Assembly (NCBI GenBank): GCA_023055355.1
Contig: JALJCS010000004.1
Span: 28,424,744-28,488,743, forward strand
Length of the DNA: 64,000 nucleotides
Direction: 5' to 3'
Source of the DNA: Agelaius tricolor
Lineage: Eukaryota; Chordata; Aves; Passeriformes; Icteridae
The notes below the pieces were generated by a model. It was not told where the DNA came from. It made no database searches and worked only from the letters and a program-made list of their open reading frames with translations. Each line of letters begins with the position of its first letter. Position 1 is the first letter of the stretch. Shown one piece after another: positions 24,951 through 36,005 of the stretch. The position numbers were made by a program, and so were the translations under genes.

Positions 24951-25809
24951 AACAATGAAATAAATATTGATTTTCAAGCAGTTTTAACTTCTGAGAAGAA
25001 TGTTAGAAGGTTTTCTCATAAGGAAAATTTAGGTAGGAAGAAACACACATTTTAAAATATAGCATAAATGTTGATAAAGGATTTGATACAATACTTGGGT
25101 TTCTCCAAATTGTATCAGAAAAGTTCTGCTTTTCACATCAGCAGACAGACTACCCTGTAAAAAAAAAGAACAACTATTTGACAACATTTTAAGGGTACCA
25201 TGTTATCGTGGGGTTGTTGGTAGAAGTATATTTCCAAGATTACATAAGTATCTAAAGTGCTTTTAGCTCTACTGATATGGAAAAGTTCAGGATACACTTC
25301 ATTTAGTAGAGAATTTTATGAAGTCCTTGACCACCAAATACTGGAGTACCTAGTTCTGCCACTATTCAAACTAAAAATGTGGCTCATGTTGATAGGGTCT
25401 GACTTTATTTAGGTCTTGTTAATTTCGTAGTAGGCCCAGAAAGCAGCCCTCTGATTTGCTGCTACAGACAGAACCATGTATCTGTGTCTATCAATAGGCA
25501 GATTTTCCTTGAAAGCCTGTGCATTTCAGTGCCTCTCCACTGCCCTGTGTCTCTGTATACCCACTGAAACCAATTAGGAATCCTGTTGTGTAAAGCACCA
25601 ATACAACCTTGTCAAAATACAAAGGAGTGTTGAATATGATAGATAAATGAGAAGGCACTGCTGTTCAGTTTTAAAATGCACACATTTTAGATGCAGAAAG
25701 ATTAAAGGCCTCATGTAGATAAGGCTGGGAGTCTATATCAGTGCTAGTCCTTAGCTTCTCTACAAATCACCAGGACCAGGAACAATCCTCATAACCTGTC
25801 AATGGCTCC

Positions 25810-25838
25810 CCAGACTCCAGCCAATATCTGGAGTCTGG
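25810..25838. repeat. Perfect 11-bp hairpin, 7-nt loop
   Basis: CCAGACTCCAG (25810-25820) and CTGGAGTCTGG (25828-25838) are exact reverse complements around the loop CCAATAT. It lacks a T-run, and in this context it is more likely a small palindrome than a functional RNA. The stem is too short for a microRNA precursor. Confidence 0.7.
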
Positions 25839-27540
25839 CAGTCTTTGACATCAAGTGAGAGTTCTTTGTTTGTTTTCCTAAGATAATGTGGTATTTGTAG
25901 CAGAGAAGACCACTGAACCCATGTTGCCTCCACACACCACTAGGTGCAGCATAAGCAGTGCCACATTGAACCTAGAGGGCTTTCTCACAGGATTGAAAGT
26001 TGCCTCTCTCTGCAAAGCAAAGATACAGTAAGATTTTTTTTTTTATAATATCATTCAATTCTATTACCTTCAAAGCCATTGAAATTTTGTGTTCTTAAAA
26101 TCAGAATCAAGGTGGATTACGTGGACTTTTGAGGGATTTTCAAACCAGAGGAGGCGGTAAATATTTTGTGTACAGTATCTGGTGTATTTCTAAGTAAATA
26201 TTTTTGTTCTTGAGACTGAGACTTTTTTTTCTTTCTTTTTAGACTTTTTTCCCCACAGATTACACTCATTTACAAATGTGCTTCTTTAGCACGACTTGAA
26301 AATATTACAATATCAACATGAATAAAGAGTAATGATTTGGTTTTTTTCTTCATGAACAAATAGAGTGAAAAATGGGAGTAATTTGTGAAGATCACCTGTC
26401 TGCAGTATTAGACATAGGGGAAGTATTCAGTAGCAACTCCAGGAATTACTATTAAAATCATATCCTGCATAATTTTAAAATAGGAATAACCAGTTCCCCC
26501 TTTCATCAGAGGTAATTTTTCTCTAACAGTCTGGAGAACCACCTGCTACTTTGCCATCACTGACATCTTAAATCCTGTTTCTTTTAGCAAGTTTTCAGTA
26601 TACCTAAGCCATGCAGGTATCATTAATCTCATATCAGAGCAAAATGCTCAAACTTCAGTGCATCTTTGGAAAAAAAGATTCTCTTGAGTTCTGGAGAGAC
26701 ATCTGAGATGAGGGTATCTTTTGTACTAGTAGATCAATAATAAAGATAATAATACAGTGCCACTGACTTTTATAATGGCTAACCTTGAAGTACTAGATTA
26801 TTGCTCAATAATAGTGAGTAATATTTCATCCCTTTGTGATTACTTCACTAATTTTTCACAATCTACAACACTATCTTCTTCAAACACAAAAAAATTTTGG
26901 AAGGGAAAAGGTAAATAAAAGTGACACAATTATCTAAACTATGAGCCACAATAGGTATCAATTACACTCCTAACTGAATACATTACAGAAAAATATAATT
27001 ACCTTTCTATTATTGTGTGAAAAATGTTCTGGGATTTATCAAAATTAGTTTCCAACCCCTGCAGAGGGTACTTGACTGATTTATCTTTACTTTTTTAATG
27101 AAACAGCTTATTTTTCTTAATATTGAAGAAAAATACTAAAATAATTTAAAAGATTGGAAAGTGAAATAGATCCATCATGTTGAAATATTACACTGTAAGA
27201 AAACTGCGGTAACATGGAGTTAAAAATCACTGAGGAAGCATGGTGGTGAATTTTGAAATTGAATGTGTCATATACTTACATTAATGCCTTTCATCTCATG
27301 TAGCTTCCAAAAAGTCAGGCTAGAGATTTGGTTCATTATATACACATGACATTTATTTGAAAAAGACAGAGAAAAAGACATGTTAATCTAAATTTTTCCA
27401 ACAACTACCAATGATAATTGAGAGGTTGTTTGGCCTCACCTGATGAAAAGAGTATCAAAGAAGGCAGTTAACACTAGCCCAACTTTCAAGAGAGTTGATA
27501 TTGGCTTAACTTACTCTATTGTATAAAAAAAATTCAGGAA

Positions 27541-27811
27541 AAAAGCATGACTTGTGCCTTCCCTGGAATTGTGAGAAAAGCACTAGCAATAAAAATTCTA
27601 CTGAATCAGGACTCTTGTGCATGCAACAATTATGAATTTTTGAAGGCTTGGCTTATTAACTTACTTATACTTACACAAAACTAATACCTAGCCACAAATA
27701 TTTTGCTCAGCCCAAAAATATGGATTCACTAATTGTTGCAGGAAAACCCTAGATTGCAACCCTGCAAGCTTCACAGAAAAGTTGATTCCATTTTACTGTA
27801 ATGGAACCAGA
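27541..27811. repeat. Unnamed dispersed repeat, copy A (next to CR1 tail)
   Basis: Aligns by eye with 50871-51126. Shared stretches include GGAATT-GTGAG, ATTAACTTA-TTAT, TTACA-AAA-TA, TAGCCAC, ATTTTGCTCAG and CATTTTACTGTAATGG / TGTTTTACTGTTGCAG, in the same order and spacing. Identity looks like roughly two-thirds. Both copies end directly at the 3' tail of a minus-strand CR1, so this is the sequence that would lie downstream of the CR1. It may be a CR1 3' transduction, an older repeat carrying a CR1, or an old segmental duplication. Confidence 0.6.
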
Positions 27812-27826
27812 GAACTGCAGAACCGA

Positions 27827-28364
27827 AGAATCATAGAATCATTAAAATTGGAAAAGACCTCCATGGTCATCAAGTCTAACTTTTGACCTAACACAACCAT
27901 GCCAGCTTATCCCCAGCACTAAAGTGCCACATCAGCTCATTTCTTGAGCTGACATCCAAACCTCCCTGGGCAGTCTCTTCCGATGCCTGAAAACCTCTTC
28001 AGTGAAAAAATTCTTTCTGATGTCCAGGCTGAACCTGCCCTGGCTCTTTGTGGGCCAAGATCCACATGGCTACACCCTCCTTTCAGGAATTTGTAGAGAG
28101 GAATAAGGTCACCCCTGAGCCTCCCTTTCTCCAGGCTTAACACCCCAAGCTCCCTCACCACTCCTCACAGGACTTGTTCTCCAGACCTTTCACCAGCTCC
28201 ATTGCCCTTCTCTGGACACACTCTAGCACCTCAATGTCCTTGGTATGAGGGGCCCAAAACGGAGCACAGGGTTTGGGGTGTGGCCTCACCACATCTCAAA
28301 TAGATGTCCCAGATGTGCTGAATACAGGGGAAAAATCCCTGTTCTGGTCCTACTGTCCACGCTG
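27827..28364 (-). mobile_element. CR1 LINE, 3' portion (first half, before LTR)
   Basis: Starts with the reverse-complement CR1 tail AAGAATCATAGAATCATTAA followed by AATTGGAAAAGACCTCCATG. It continues through the 3' UTR (TTCTTTCTGATGTCCAGGCT; CCTTTCTCCAGGCTTAACAC; TTCTCTGGACACACTCTAGC). It breaks at 28364 where an LTR is inserted, and the CR1 continues at 28725. The minus-strand sense has no intact frame. Its wording matches a relatively well-preserved CR1 subfamily. Confidence 0.92.
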
Positions 28365-28724
28365 TGTCGTGGCATGTGTCCATGCTGGGTGATAATTAGT
28401 ATTGACTCCATGATTCCAGAAGGCTGATCAATGGCTTTATTATACTATACTTATTAAGAAACTCATTGCCCTCACAGACAGTCCAATACAGACAGACCAG
28501 ATTGGTCAATTAATCAAAACACCATCACCATTGGCCAATCAAGAAACCACCCTTTGGTAAACAAATCTCCATAACACATTCCACACGTGCACAACAACAG
28601 GTGCAGCAAGTGAAGATAAGAAATGTTTATCATTCTTTTCTCTGCTCTTCTCGCAGCCTTCCCCAGGACAATGCCTGGGAAAGTGGTGCCTGCTGCTCTC
28701 TGTGGCCAGAGAGCTGCAGCTACA
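28365..28724 (-). mobile_element. Short solo LTR inserted in CR1 (class II-like)
   Basis: 360 bp, TGTCGTGGCATGTG at left and GAGCTGCAGCTACA at right. TTTATT at 28436-28441 is the reverse-complement AATAAA, so sense is minus, with inverted CCAAT sites (ACCAATCTGG read on minus) upstream of it. Flanks are ACGCTG (28359-28364) and ACACTA (28725-28730): 4 of 6 identical, both differences A/G transitions. CR1 at this point normally reads CCACACTATTT, so this is a credible 6-bp target duplication. The CR1 resumes without loss on the other side. No internal viral sequence. Confidence 0.85.
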
Positions 28725-29098
28725 ACACTATTTTGATACAGGCCAGGATGCCGTTGCCAGGCACATCCTGGCTCATGTTCAGCCACCAACAACCAGCACC
28801 TCCAGGCCCTTTTCAGCTTGACCACTTTCCAGCCACTCTGCCTCAAGTCTGTAACGCTGTCTGGAATTATTGCGCCTGAGATGTAGGACCCACTATTTCA
28901 CCTTGTGAAACATCATCCCATTGGCCTTGGGCCATTCATACATCCTCTTCAGATCCCTCTGTGGTTTTGTCTCCCACCCAACTTAGTGTCGTCTGCAAAT
29001 TTTCTGAGGGTGCACTCAAGGGTGACCCTTGCCCAGGTCATCAATAAAGTTACTGAACAGGACTGGCCCCAATACTGAACCTTGGAGAACACCAAGGC
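28725..29098 (-). mobile_element. CR1 LINE, continuation upstream into the RT domain
   Basis: Resumes with ACACTATTTTGATACAGGCC and runs through RT C-terminal sequence. On the minus strand 28999-28985 encodes FADDT, the catalytic Asp-Asp motif of the reverse transcriptase, still intact here. The element ends near GGAGAACACCAAGGCT at 29098, a 5' truncation, the usual outcome of CR1 retrotransposition. Frameshifts elsewhere make it inactive. Confidence 0.9.
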
Positions 29099-30000
29099 TC
29101 AGAGAATCAAAAACTGAGAATCATAGAATCAACTTATTGAATTGTAGAATCAGAGAATTAAGTGGTTTTTGTTGGAAGGAACAAAGGTCATCTAGTCCAA
29201 CCTGTCTGCAATTAGAAGGGACATCTTCAACGAGATCAGGTTGCTCAGAGCCCGGTCCAACCCGATCTTAAGTGTTTCCAGGGATGGTGCATTCACCACC
29301 TCTGTGTAACCTGTCTCAGTGTTTCATCACATTTATTTAAAAATATTTCTTCTTTATACCTAGTCTGAATCTACACCAGTTTAGTTTAAAGTTGTTACCT
29401 TTTGTTCTGTTGATAGAGGCTCTAGAAAAAAGTCTGCCTCTTCTTTGTTTCAAGCCCTCTTTATATAGTGACAGGGCATGTTTTTACTCCAGATTGAACA
29501 ACTCATCACTAGAACAGGTGTTTTATCCCTTTGATAATTTTTGTGTACCTCCTTCTACTTTTTTCTAATTTTGTGTACCTCCTTTTTTGTGTACCCGCTT
29601 CTACTTTTTTTCCTGTCTTGAGGATTACAAAGCTGGAGAAGGACATTCACCAGAGCAGAGCAGAGGGGCAGAATCCCCTCCCTGCCCCTGCTGCCCACAC
29701 TGCTTTGGATGAAGCCCAGGACACCTTTGGCTCTCTGGGTTGTGAGTGCCCATGGCTGGATCATGTCCACCCTGTCACCCCCAGCCCTTCTCAGCAGGGC
29801 TCCTCTGATCTGTTCAACCCCAGCCTGTGCTGAGACTGGGGGTTGCCCTGACCCAGGTGCAGCATCTTGTACTTGGTCTTATTAAACCTCATGAGATTCC
29901 CATGGGCCCACTTCTCAAGTTTGTTTAGATCCCTCTGAGTGGTATCCCATCCCTCAGCCATGTCAGATGCACTGCTCAGCTTGGTATCATCAAATACTAT
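29099..30000 (-). mobile_element. Second CR1 LINE, head-to-tail with the first, 5'-truncated
   Basis: Begins with a degenerate CR1 tail (AGAATCATAGAATC, then TAGAATCAGAGAATTAAGTG) and 3' UTR text (TCATCTAGTCCAACCTGTCT; GTTGCTCAGAGCCCGGTCCA). Upstream, the minus strand encodes [22 protein letters not shown]1 RT C-terminus. The catalytic motif reads VFDDTKL instead of FADDTKL (Ala codon lost) at the 5' truncation near 30000. It contains a local triplication at about 29540-29614. Confidence 0.9.
29540..29614 (+). repeat. Local triplication inside CR1
   Basis: The phrase TTTTGTGTACCTCCTTCTAC plus T-run occurs three times in about 75 nt (third copy GTGTACCCGCTTCTAC, second shortened). CR1 has this once, so the array arose after insertion. 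Confidence 0.75.
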
Positions 30001-30292
30001 AATTAACAATAGGCAAGAGACATTTTAGTTTTAAAGGTCACAAGTTACACTGGTTAGAGCCAAGCTTTTGACCTTTATTCAGGAAGTTTCCAAGAGACCT
30101 CTAGCTGAACTAGACTGGGGGATAACAAAAAGCAAGAACTAAAAGTAATATTGTTACAGCAAATTCAATCACCAATTTGTTAGAGATTAAAGTTATCAAT
30201 ATATCTTGTGGGAAAAATACACAGGAAATTTCTTGCAGGAAAAATATGGGAAAAATTAAGTCTTCAACCCACAGACATACACAAAAGTCAAC

Positions 30293-30330
30293 ATGCCTGA
30301 GAAACAAAATAATGCCTGAGAAACAAAATA
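30293..30330 (+). repeat. Perfect 19-nt tandem duplication
   Basis: ATGCCTGAGAAACAAAATA occurs twice with no spacer (30293-30311, 30312-30330). Being perfect, it is probably recent. Confidence 0.9.
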
Positions 30331-31285
30331 ATCAAATGTGAAAGTAGAAGTAAAATTTGGGGCATACTGAGATGGAATTAAAAGACATAGAAAAAGAACA
30401 TTTCCATGGCCAGAAGAATTAGGAAACTTTAAAGTCTTGTAAATATGTCCAGTTAATTGTCATGCTAGTATGCTTAAAAGTAATAATTGAAAAAATTTAA
30501 AAGTACCTCTTGCTTTGTAACTGAAATGACTTTGTAACTGAAAACACTTTGTATCTAAAAAGTGTTGTTAATTTCATGGAAGTACTTATTTTTATGCTTG
30601 CTTCCCAATGGCACCTCCTTTGTCCATCCCAGTCAACACATTTTTTCTTTGTAATATAGAATACAAGCCATGTAAATCTGTTTATTCTTAAAGTCAGTGA
30701 GAATCTTAGTTTCCACTCATCTATTCTTATATCTGAAAATTATTGTTCTAAAACTCACTCTGGACATCTGCTTTAACTCAGTTTTGATATTTGGATTCTA
30801 GAGACTCTACTAGGTAATGATTACATGTAACATTGAAGCAATAATCAAAAAGCTTCACGTGATCACTGGTGTAAAGCAACTCTGAGACCAAGTCTGCATT
30901 TGTGAAGTGATTGCTTCATCAATCGCAAGAATTGTGATTGATTAAATACCATTTTATTTTTGCTCTACCATGTTACCAAGTATGTAGTATGTAAGTTGTA
31001 CATGTAATATGTAAGAACAGACAGTGATGCTCAAGTTATCACATTACAGGCAGTCTCCAGCATAATTTAGCTGATAGAGATAGTATGTTTGAGCTTTGAA
31101 TGCATTTCAGGGTAGAGAAAAAGGCAATTTTTGTATTTCTTTTGCCAGAAAAAAAAAAGGTTTTAATTCATTGTAAATGATGAAACAAGAATGGATGTAT
31201 TGATATTATTAGTATTTCTTAAAGTAAATTAATGCAATTTCAACTACTTTTTTAAAAAGTGAAATAACTAGGGTTTTTTGTTTTG

Positions 31286-31302
31286 TTTTTTTTTTTTTTT
31301 TT
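31286..31302 (+). repeat. Poly-T run, 17 nt
   Basis: T17 after GTTTTG; mononucleotide microsatellite. Confidence 0.85.
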
Positions 31303-31857
31303 GCCTGAGGGTAATTTCTTGCACAGGAGTATGTATCATATGCATAATAGATCATTAAAGCAGAGGTTATAAAACAGGTAAAAAGAGTTTAACCAGAGAA
31401 TCACATTGCACTTTTTCTGGAAGAACTCACTCAGAATTGAGATTTTCCTGGGACAGGCAATTCTACTTAGCTTCTCTGACATGTTTCTGTGAATGTTGTT
31501 TGGGAGATTTTTCTAGCACACTAGTACATCCTGTTGGTTACAAGGTTGTGATATATACATCTCATCATTTTTTAAGTCTTTGCAATCATATTATATAAAT
31601 AATTTATACTATTGGCTAGATTTCATAGAAAATAATGAATTTGCATCTTTGGCCTGAAAAAGCACAATTGTTTGAAATTTATATCTATTTCTTGACAATG
31701 GCTTGATGTTCAGGTAAAGATGAACTCAGAATATGGCTAAAACAGAAGCCTCGTGGAGCTTGAAGTATTTTAATTCTACCCTTCTTATTACAGCTTAATT
31801 TATACTTACACAAAATGTATGGTACTTCCTGATGGAAATGTATGGCATTTCTTAGTG

Positions 31858-31922
31858 CATAAGCCCATAAAAATTAGAGGAAAAAACACTGTCATAAGCC
31901 CATAAAAATTAGGGGAAAAAAA
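31858..31922 (+). repeat. 35-bp tandem duplication
   Basis: CATAAGCCCATAAAAATTAG at 31858 recurs at 31893; the units continue GAGGAAAAAA / GGGGAAAAAA. Two copies, nearly identical. Confidence 0.85.
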
Positions 31923-34386
31923 CCTATCATATAGTTTACATAAAATATATTCAGTTCAGGAAGGCTTGTGTCCTAAAGTGCAAACTTTCACTAAATATTA
32001 TCTAATCTGGGCATAAGAAGTCTTTCTGTCTTGATATAATGAAGATAATGAATTCTATCAACTGTCTTATTTTTTTTTAATGTCAGATTTTACAGGTTTT
32101 TTTCCTAATTGCATATTATGCATTGATTTTAATTTTCAGTGAGAGTTTTATTATCCACCATAAGGAATATTTCAGTGAAGCCCCTGAACTCAAATATGTT
32201 TAGCTCTACAGGTACCCTTGTGGAAAATAAGGCCACCTGCTTGATGAAAAGTGTAGAAAACACTCTCAGGTCATTAAAATAATGATTGACTTGGCTGCCT
32301 GTTTTTGTATCACTCCAATCCCAACCCAGCCATGGACATGGCTTTCTCTCCTGGTCTCAGACCTCCTTTGCCCCAGTAGCCTTACCAGGCTTTCACTGAA
32401 TTGAGGTTCTCCCTCTAGCTACATTCTCTGACCCTGACCCTGACTTGCAGCCCCAGGGCTTTGGATCCTTGTCAGTGGAGGGCAGCCTTGAATACGCCCT
32501 CAGCTCCTGGCTTCCTTCTCCTGGGGAGCAGCCAGAACTTGCTCCTCAGTAACAGCAGGTTAAGGAAAGAAAAGTATCACTGTAATGCTGAGCACCCTGG
32601 TATATTATCACTGATGGCAATCAGAAAGCAGATATTGAAGCAAAGTGCAGATCTTTCCATGGCATAGGTTGAAGCAACTAAAAATTTAAGAACTTCCTGT
32701 GCTTGTGTAACTCAACAGGATGAATGTGCCTATATTGTTAATTGTTTTGGCCAATACACTTTTAGCCTTTGCACGAATCTTCGGCAGTATATTTCACTGT
32801 GTATTTTTACTGTATGTGGGAAGGTATATCTTCTTGTTTGCTCTGAAGTTGCTCCTACACAGTGTAAATGAATTATTTGTGATCATGTTTTCCTAAAACA
32901 AAGTACAGCATAATTATAATTCAGTTTAGCTAATGAGATCTGTTTGCATATGAGATATTTTTTACAACATTTTTCATCTTAGAAGTACATATCACATATA
33001 TATTTTATACATTTTTCTTTTCATATCAGATCACTTAAAAAATCACATTCCATTCATGTTCAGCAGTACCAAGAAAAGAATGACAGCCTCAACAGAGAAT
33101 AGGCAAAACAAGTCCTCTAGGTAACATGGCATTTATCTAGATTATTTAAGAGGTTTTGCTCTAGTTTCATTAGACTCTTATTACGAAGAATGAAGGAATG
33201 ATGAGTACCTAAAATATAATTAGGGCTTGTGTGCAAGTGTTGCTAGGTACTGATGGAACAAAAGGTTTCAAAAAAACCTGAGAGGGGAGCAAAAATGTTG
33301 CTGTGAATTCTTACCAATTCCTTTTTTATGTTTCAATATAACTTTTAGAGGTACCTGCTTAAAACTATAGTCCTTTTAAAAATGAAAAAAAAACAAATTA
33401 ACCTCAAAAACAAAAACTCCAAAAAACCTCAAGTCACTGTATTTGCCACAAATATAAACCACTACATATTTGTTGTAATTGCTACTCTGTGTATTCTGAT
33501 GGCATCAGTAGAACTTTCTGATCTTGGAAATCTTGAAAGTTGAGAGATACCTTAAACAAGATTTTACTTAATTTTTCAAAATGTAGAAATAAAGATAAAA
33601 GTAAACAGAACCTGTTGTTTCATATTTCAAAGCCATTCAGTGGCTGCAGTGAAATGACTTGGACACTATCATTTATCCATTTAGGGAATTCCACATTTAG
33701 AGGATAACCTTCAGAAATCACATAAAATGTGTGTAAATGTCATGATTGAGAAAGAGTAACTTTGACCACATGAGTTCATGCAACTGAAGCTGTAGGAAAC
33801 AATCTTTTTTTTATCTAAAATCTCCCTACTGCTGCAAAATAAAGCAGAACAGTTCTAGCTTTGCACATCTTATATTTGATAGCGTGCTTCATCATACATA
33901 TTTTTTACAATAGGTTTCACTAGAAAAATATTACATGACCTATAAATGAATGAGTTGGAAGCAGAAGTAATGACTGTTATGATTCCCCTTAAAGATGTGC
34001 AAAGTTTGCCTGAGCATAGCTGCCACTAAATTAATTGTTGTCCATTTTATATACTAGAAGATAAATAGATTAGTAAATAAAGAATTTCACTGAATTTTAC
34101 ATTATTTTGTTATATCATTTAAATACATAGACTTCCAGATGTTGTAGCTCATTTTAGTAGAATCTGATTGCATCAAAAAATACTTTAACTGCTATAAATT
34201 TCAAAAAAGAACTAGAGATATTAACAGGATAGTATTGTCAATACTCCCTGACAGTGTCCTGGTGGAGTAGAGAAAGGGTTAGAACTTATCTTTTGTTTCT
34301 GCTCCCCTATCACCACCCTAAATTTTCACTTCTGAACATGTGATTGCAAGATTGCACTATATTAAAGGATATTACTGGCAATATTC

Positions 34387-34402
34387 TTTTTTTTTTTTTT
34401 TT
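34387..34402 (+). repeat. Poly-T run, 16 nt
   Basis: T16 following ATATTC; mononucleotide run. Confidence 0.85.
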
Positions 34403-34589
34403 ACTGTTTTCAACTATCTGCTCCAGCTCAGCAGGAGTCTTCTTTCAGCTTTTGAGATGGAGATTCAGACTCTAGCACTATCTGAAATGGCAGCTGCCTA
34501 AGAGGAATGTGTACAATGTGCTTTACAGACTTGGATTTGTTGCACTTGAGATGGTTACCCCTGCTCTACCAAGTTATCGCTCTGAATTA

Positions 34590-34611
34590 TCATGACATGA
34601 TCATGACATGA
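34590..34611. repeat. 11-bp tandem repeat with palindromic core
   Basis: TCATGACATGA is repeated twice without spacer; the junction CATGATCATG is a perfect palindrome. Confidence 0.75.
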
Positions 34612-35092
34612 AAAGTATTTCTTTAAGGGTTTAAGGATTATATAGCTTTTCCATCCTAATACCCATGTTGAAGTTGCCTCTAACCATTCCAACACAGACA
34701 CATTCCAGCTATTATCTGGTACTTGTTTAGACTTCCAGTAGGAACAAAGAAAGAAAATTTTGGATCTCAGTGCGAACGTTAAAACAGGGTTAATTTTACC
34801 ACAGATTTAAGTGGCTTTTTTCAAGGGTCTGCTAACCAGATCTGGAGTCAAGGATTTGTATTCCAACTTCTAAAGTTAATTGCTGTCATTTCTGTATCCA
34901 TAAAGTTGTTAATAGGTGAATGAAAATGAAATTCGGCTAGTTACCAAACTACTCCACATACAGCCATATTTGTTGTTTTGAAGAAAAATAGGACAGACCT
35001 TAAGTGATGCTATGGGAACTGCAGTGAAACTCATTAGTGAATTAGACAATACAGAATTTAGAAGCACAGAAATTTTTGTTTTGCTTTTATTT

Positions 35093-35999
35093 TGTGCTGG
35101 TTTAAAACCAGCTGGGAAATTAACTCTAAATAAGCCTCCTCCTTTCCCCTTCACACCCTTCTGATGAGAATGGAACAAAGGCAGAAACTATGGGTTGAGA
35201 TAACAATTTACTGAAAACAAGCAGCAATGGGATGAGAAATTAACAGTAACAGCAACAATATTGATAATGTAGGTGTATGAAAAAATAAGGTGATTTAGAC
35301 ACAAAGAGGCGCTCAACCACAATGACAATTCCCAGTGGCCACTGGGATTAAGACAAGATGGCGGCTTTTCCTATAGCTTGGCAGTGATGCAGTCTTTCCC
35401 AAGACAAAAGATGGTGAATGCACCATGTGACCTCCTGAGGAAAAAATGAGATGGTGGATGCTGTCTGCAACCTGTGTTCCCCCTCCCTGAGCCTGAGACA
35501 GCAGAGAGCAATGACAAACCCCTAAAAACCTGAATTGTCTGTGTGGCACTGCCCAGTCCCCTGGGGTTTGACTCCATGCTGTGCTGCTCCTCTGTTTGTC
35601 AGTGTTTGCCCCCTTGGTGCAGTGCCCGTGACTCGGCTGTGTTTGGCAGTACTTGGCCAGGCTCAGCATGTCTTGGTTTGCTGCTGCTTCATTGCCTGTG
35701 GCTGCTTCTGGCACCAGTGCCTGTGGTGCATGCACTCTGCTAGGCTCAGCTGCATTCGCTGCCTGGAGGCACATCCTCCTGAAGGACAGGAAGAGATGAG
35801 CAGCACTGGGGAAAGGGAATAGAGTACACAATGCTGGTTCTGGAGACTTCCTTGAAGAAGAAAGTACAAAACGGCACACTTTCGGTGTACATTCATCCTT
35901 TTCTTCCTCCTGAAACCATGCACCCCTGGAAGGAAGTGCGTGGTAGGCAGCAGCACCATAGCCATGCTCCACTCCTCCTCTCTGCAAGTAGGATGTACA
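35093..35999 (-). mobile_element. Solo LTR with perfect 6-bp target duplication (class II/ERVK-like)
   Basis: 907 bp from TGTGCTGGTTTAAAACCAGC to CAAGTAGGATGTACA. TTATTT is present exactly on both sides (35087-35092 and 36000-36005). Six bases is the class II duplication length, although an A/T-only site is weaker evidence. The plus-strand left end shares the TGT..TGGTTT look of the minus-sense LTRs at 4848 and 24108. AACAATTTACTG near 35210 would be a degenerate AGTAAA signal in minus sense, so I place it on minus. No internal viral genes. The 224-codon minus-strand frame (35313-35987) falls wholly inside the LTR and is not a gene. Confidence 0.85.
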
Positions 36000-36005
36000 T
36001 TATTT

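Larger units (their letters stand above)
24747..27540. other. AT-rich stretch without genes
   Basis: No coding region recognised. It includes a 29-bp-period duplication at 24898-24950 and a perfect 11-bp hairpin at 25810-25838. No LTR ends or CR1 tails are seen. Confidence 0.5.
30001..35086. other. AT-rich stretch without genes
   Basis: No coding region recognised; the longest frames are under 70 codons. Structured items: a perfect 19-nt tandem duplication (30293-30330), T17 at 31286-31302, a 35-bp tandem duplication (31858-31922), T16 at 34387-34402, and an 11-bp tandem palindrome-like unit at 34590-34611. Confidence 0.5.

Noticed and set aside
25810..25838. Hairpin as a terminator or microRNA precursor
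   Set aside because: No T-run follows it, the stem is only 11 bp, and a bacterial-type terminator makes no sense in a vertebrate genome.
35313..35987. 224-codon minus-strand open frame, the longest in the window
   Set aside because: It is wholly inside the LTR at 35093-35999; low complexity and overlapping open frames on both strands point to composition, not a gene.
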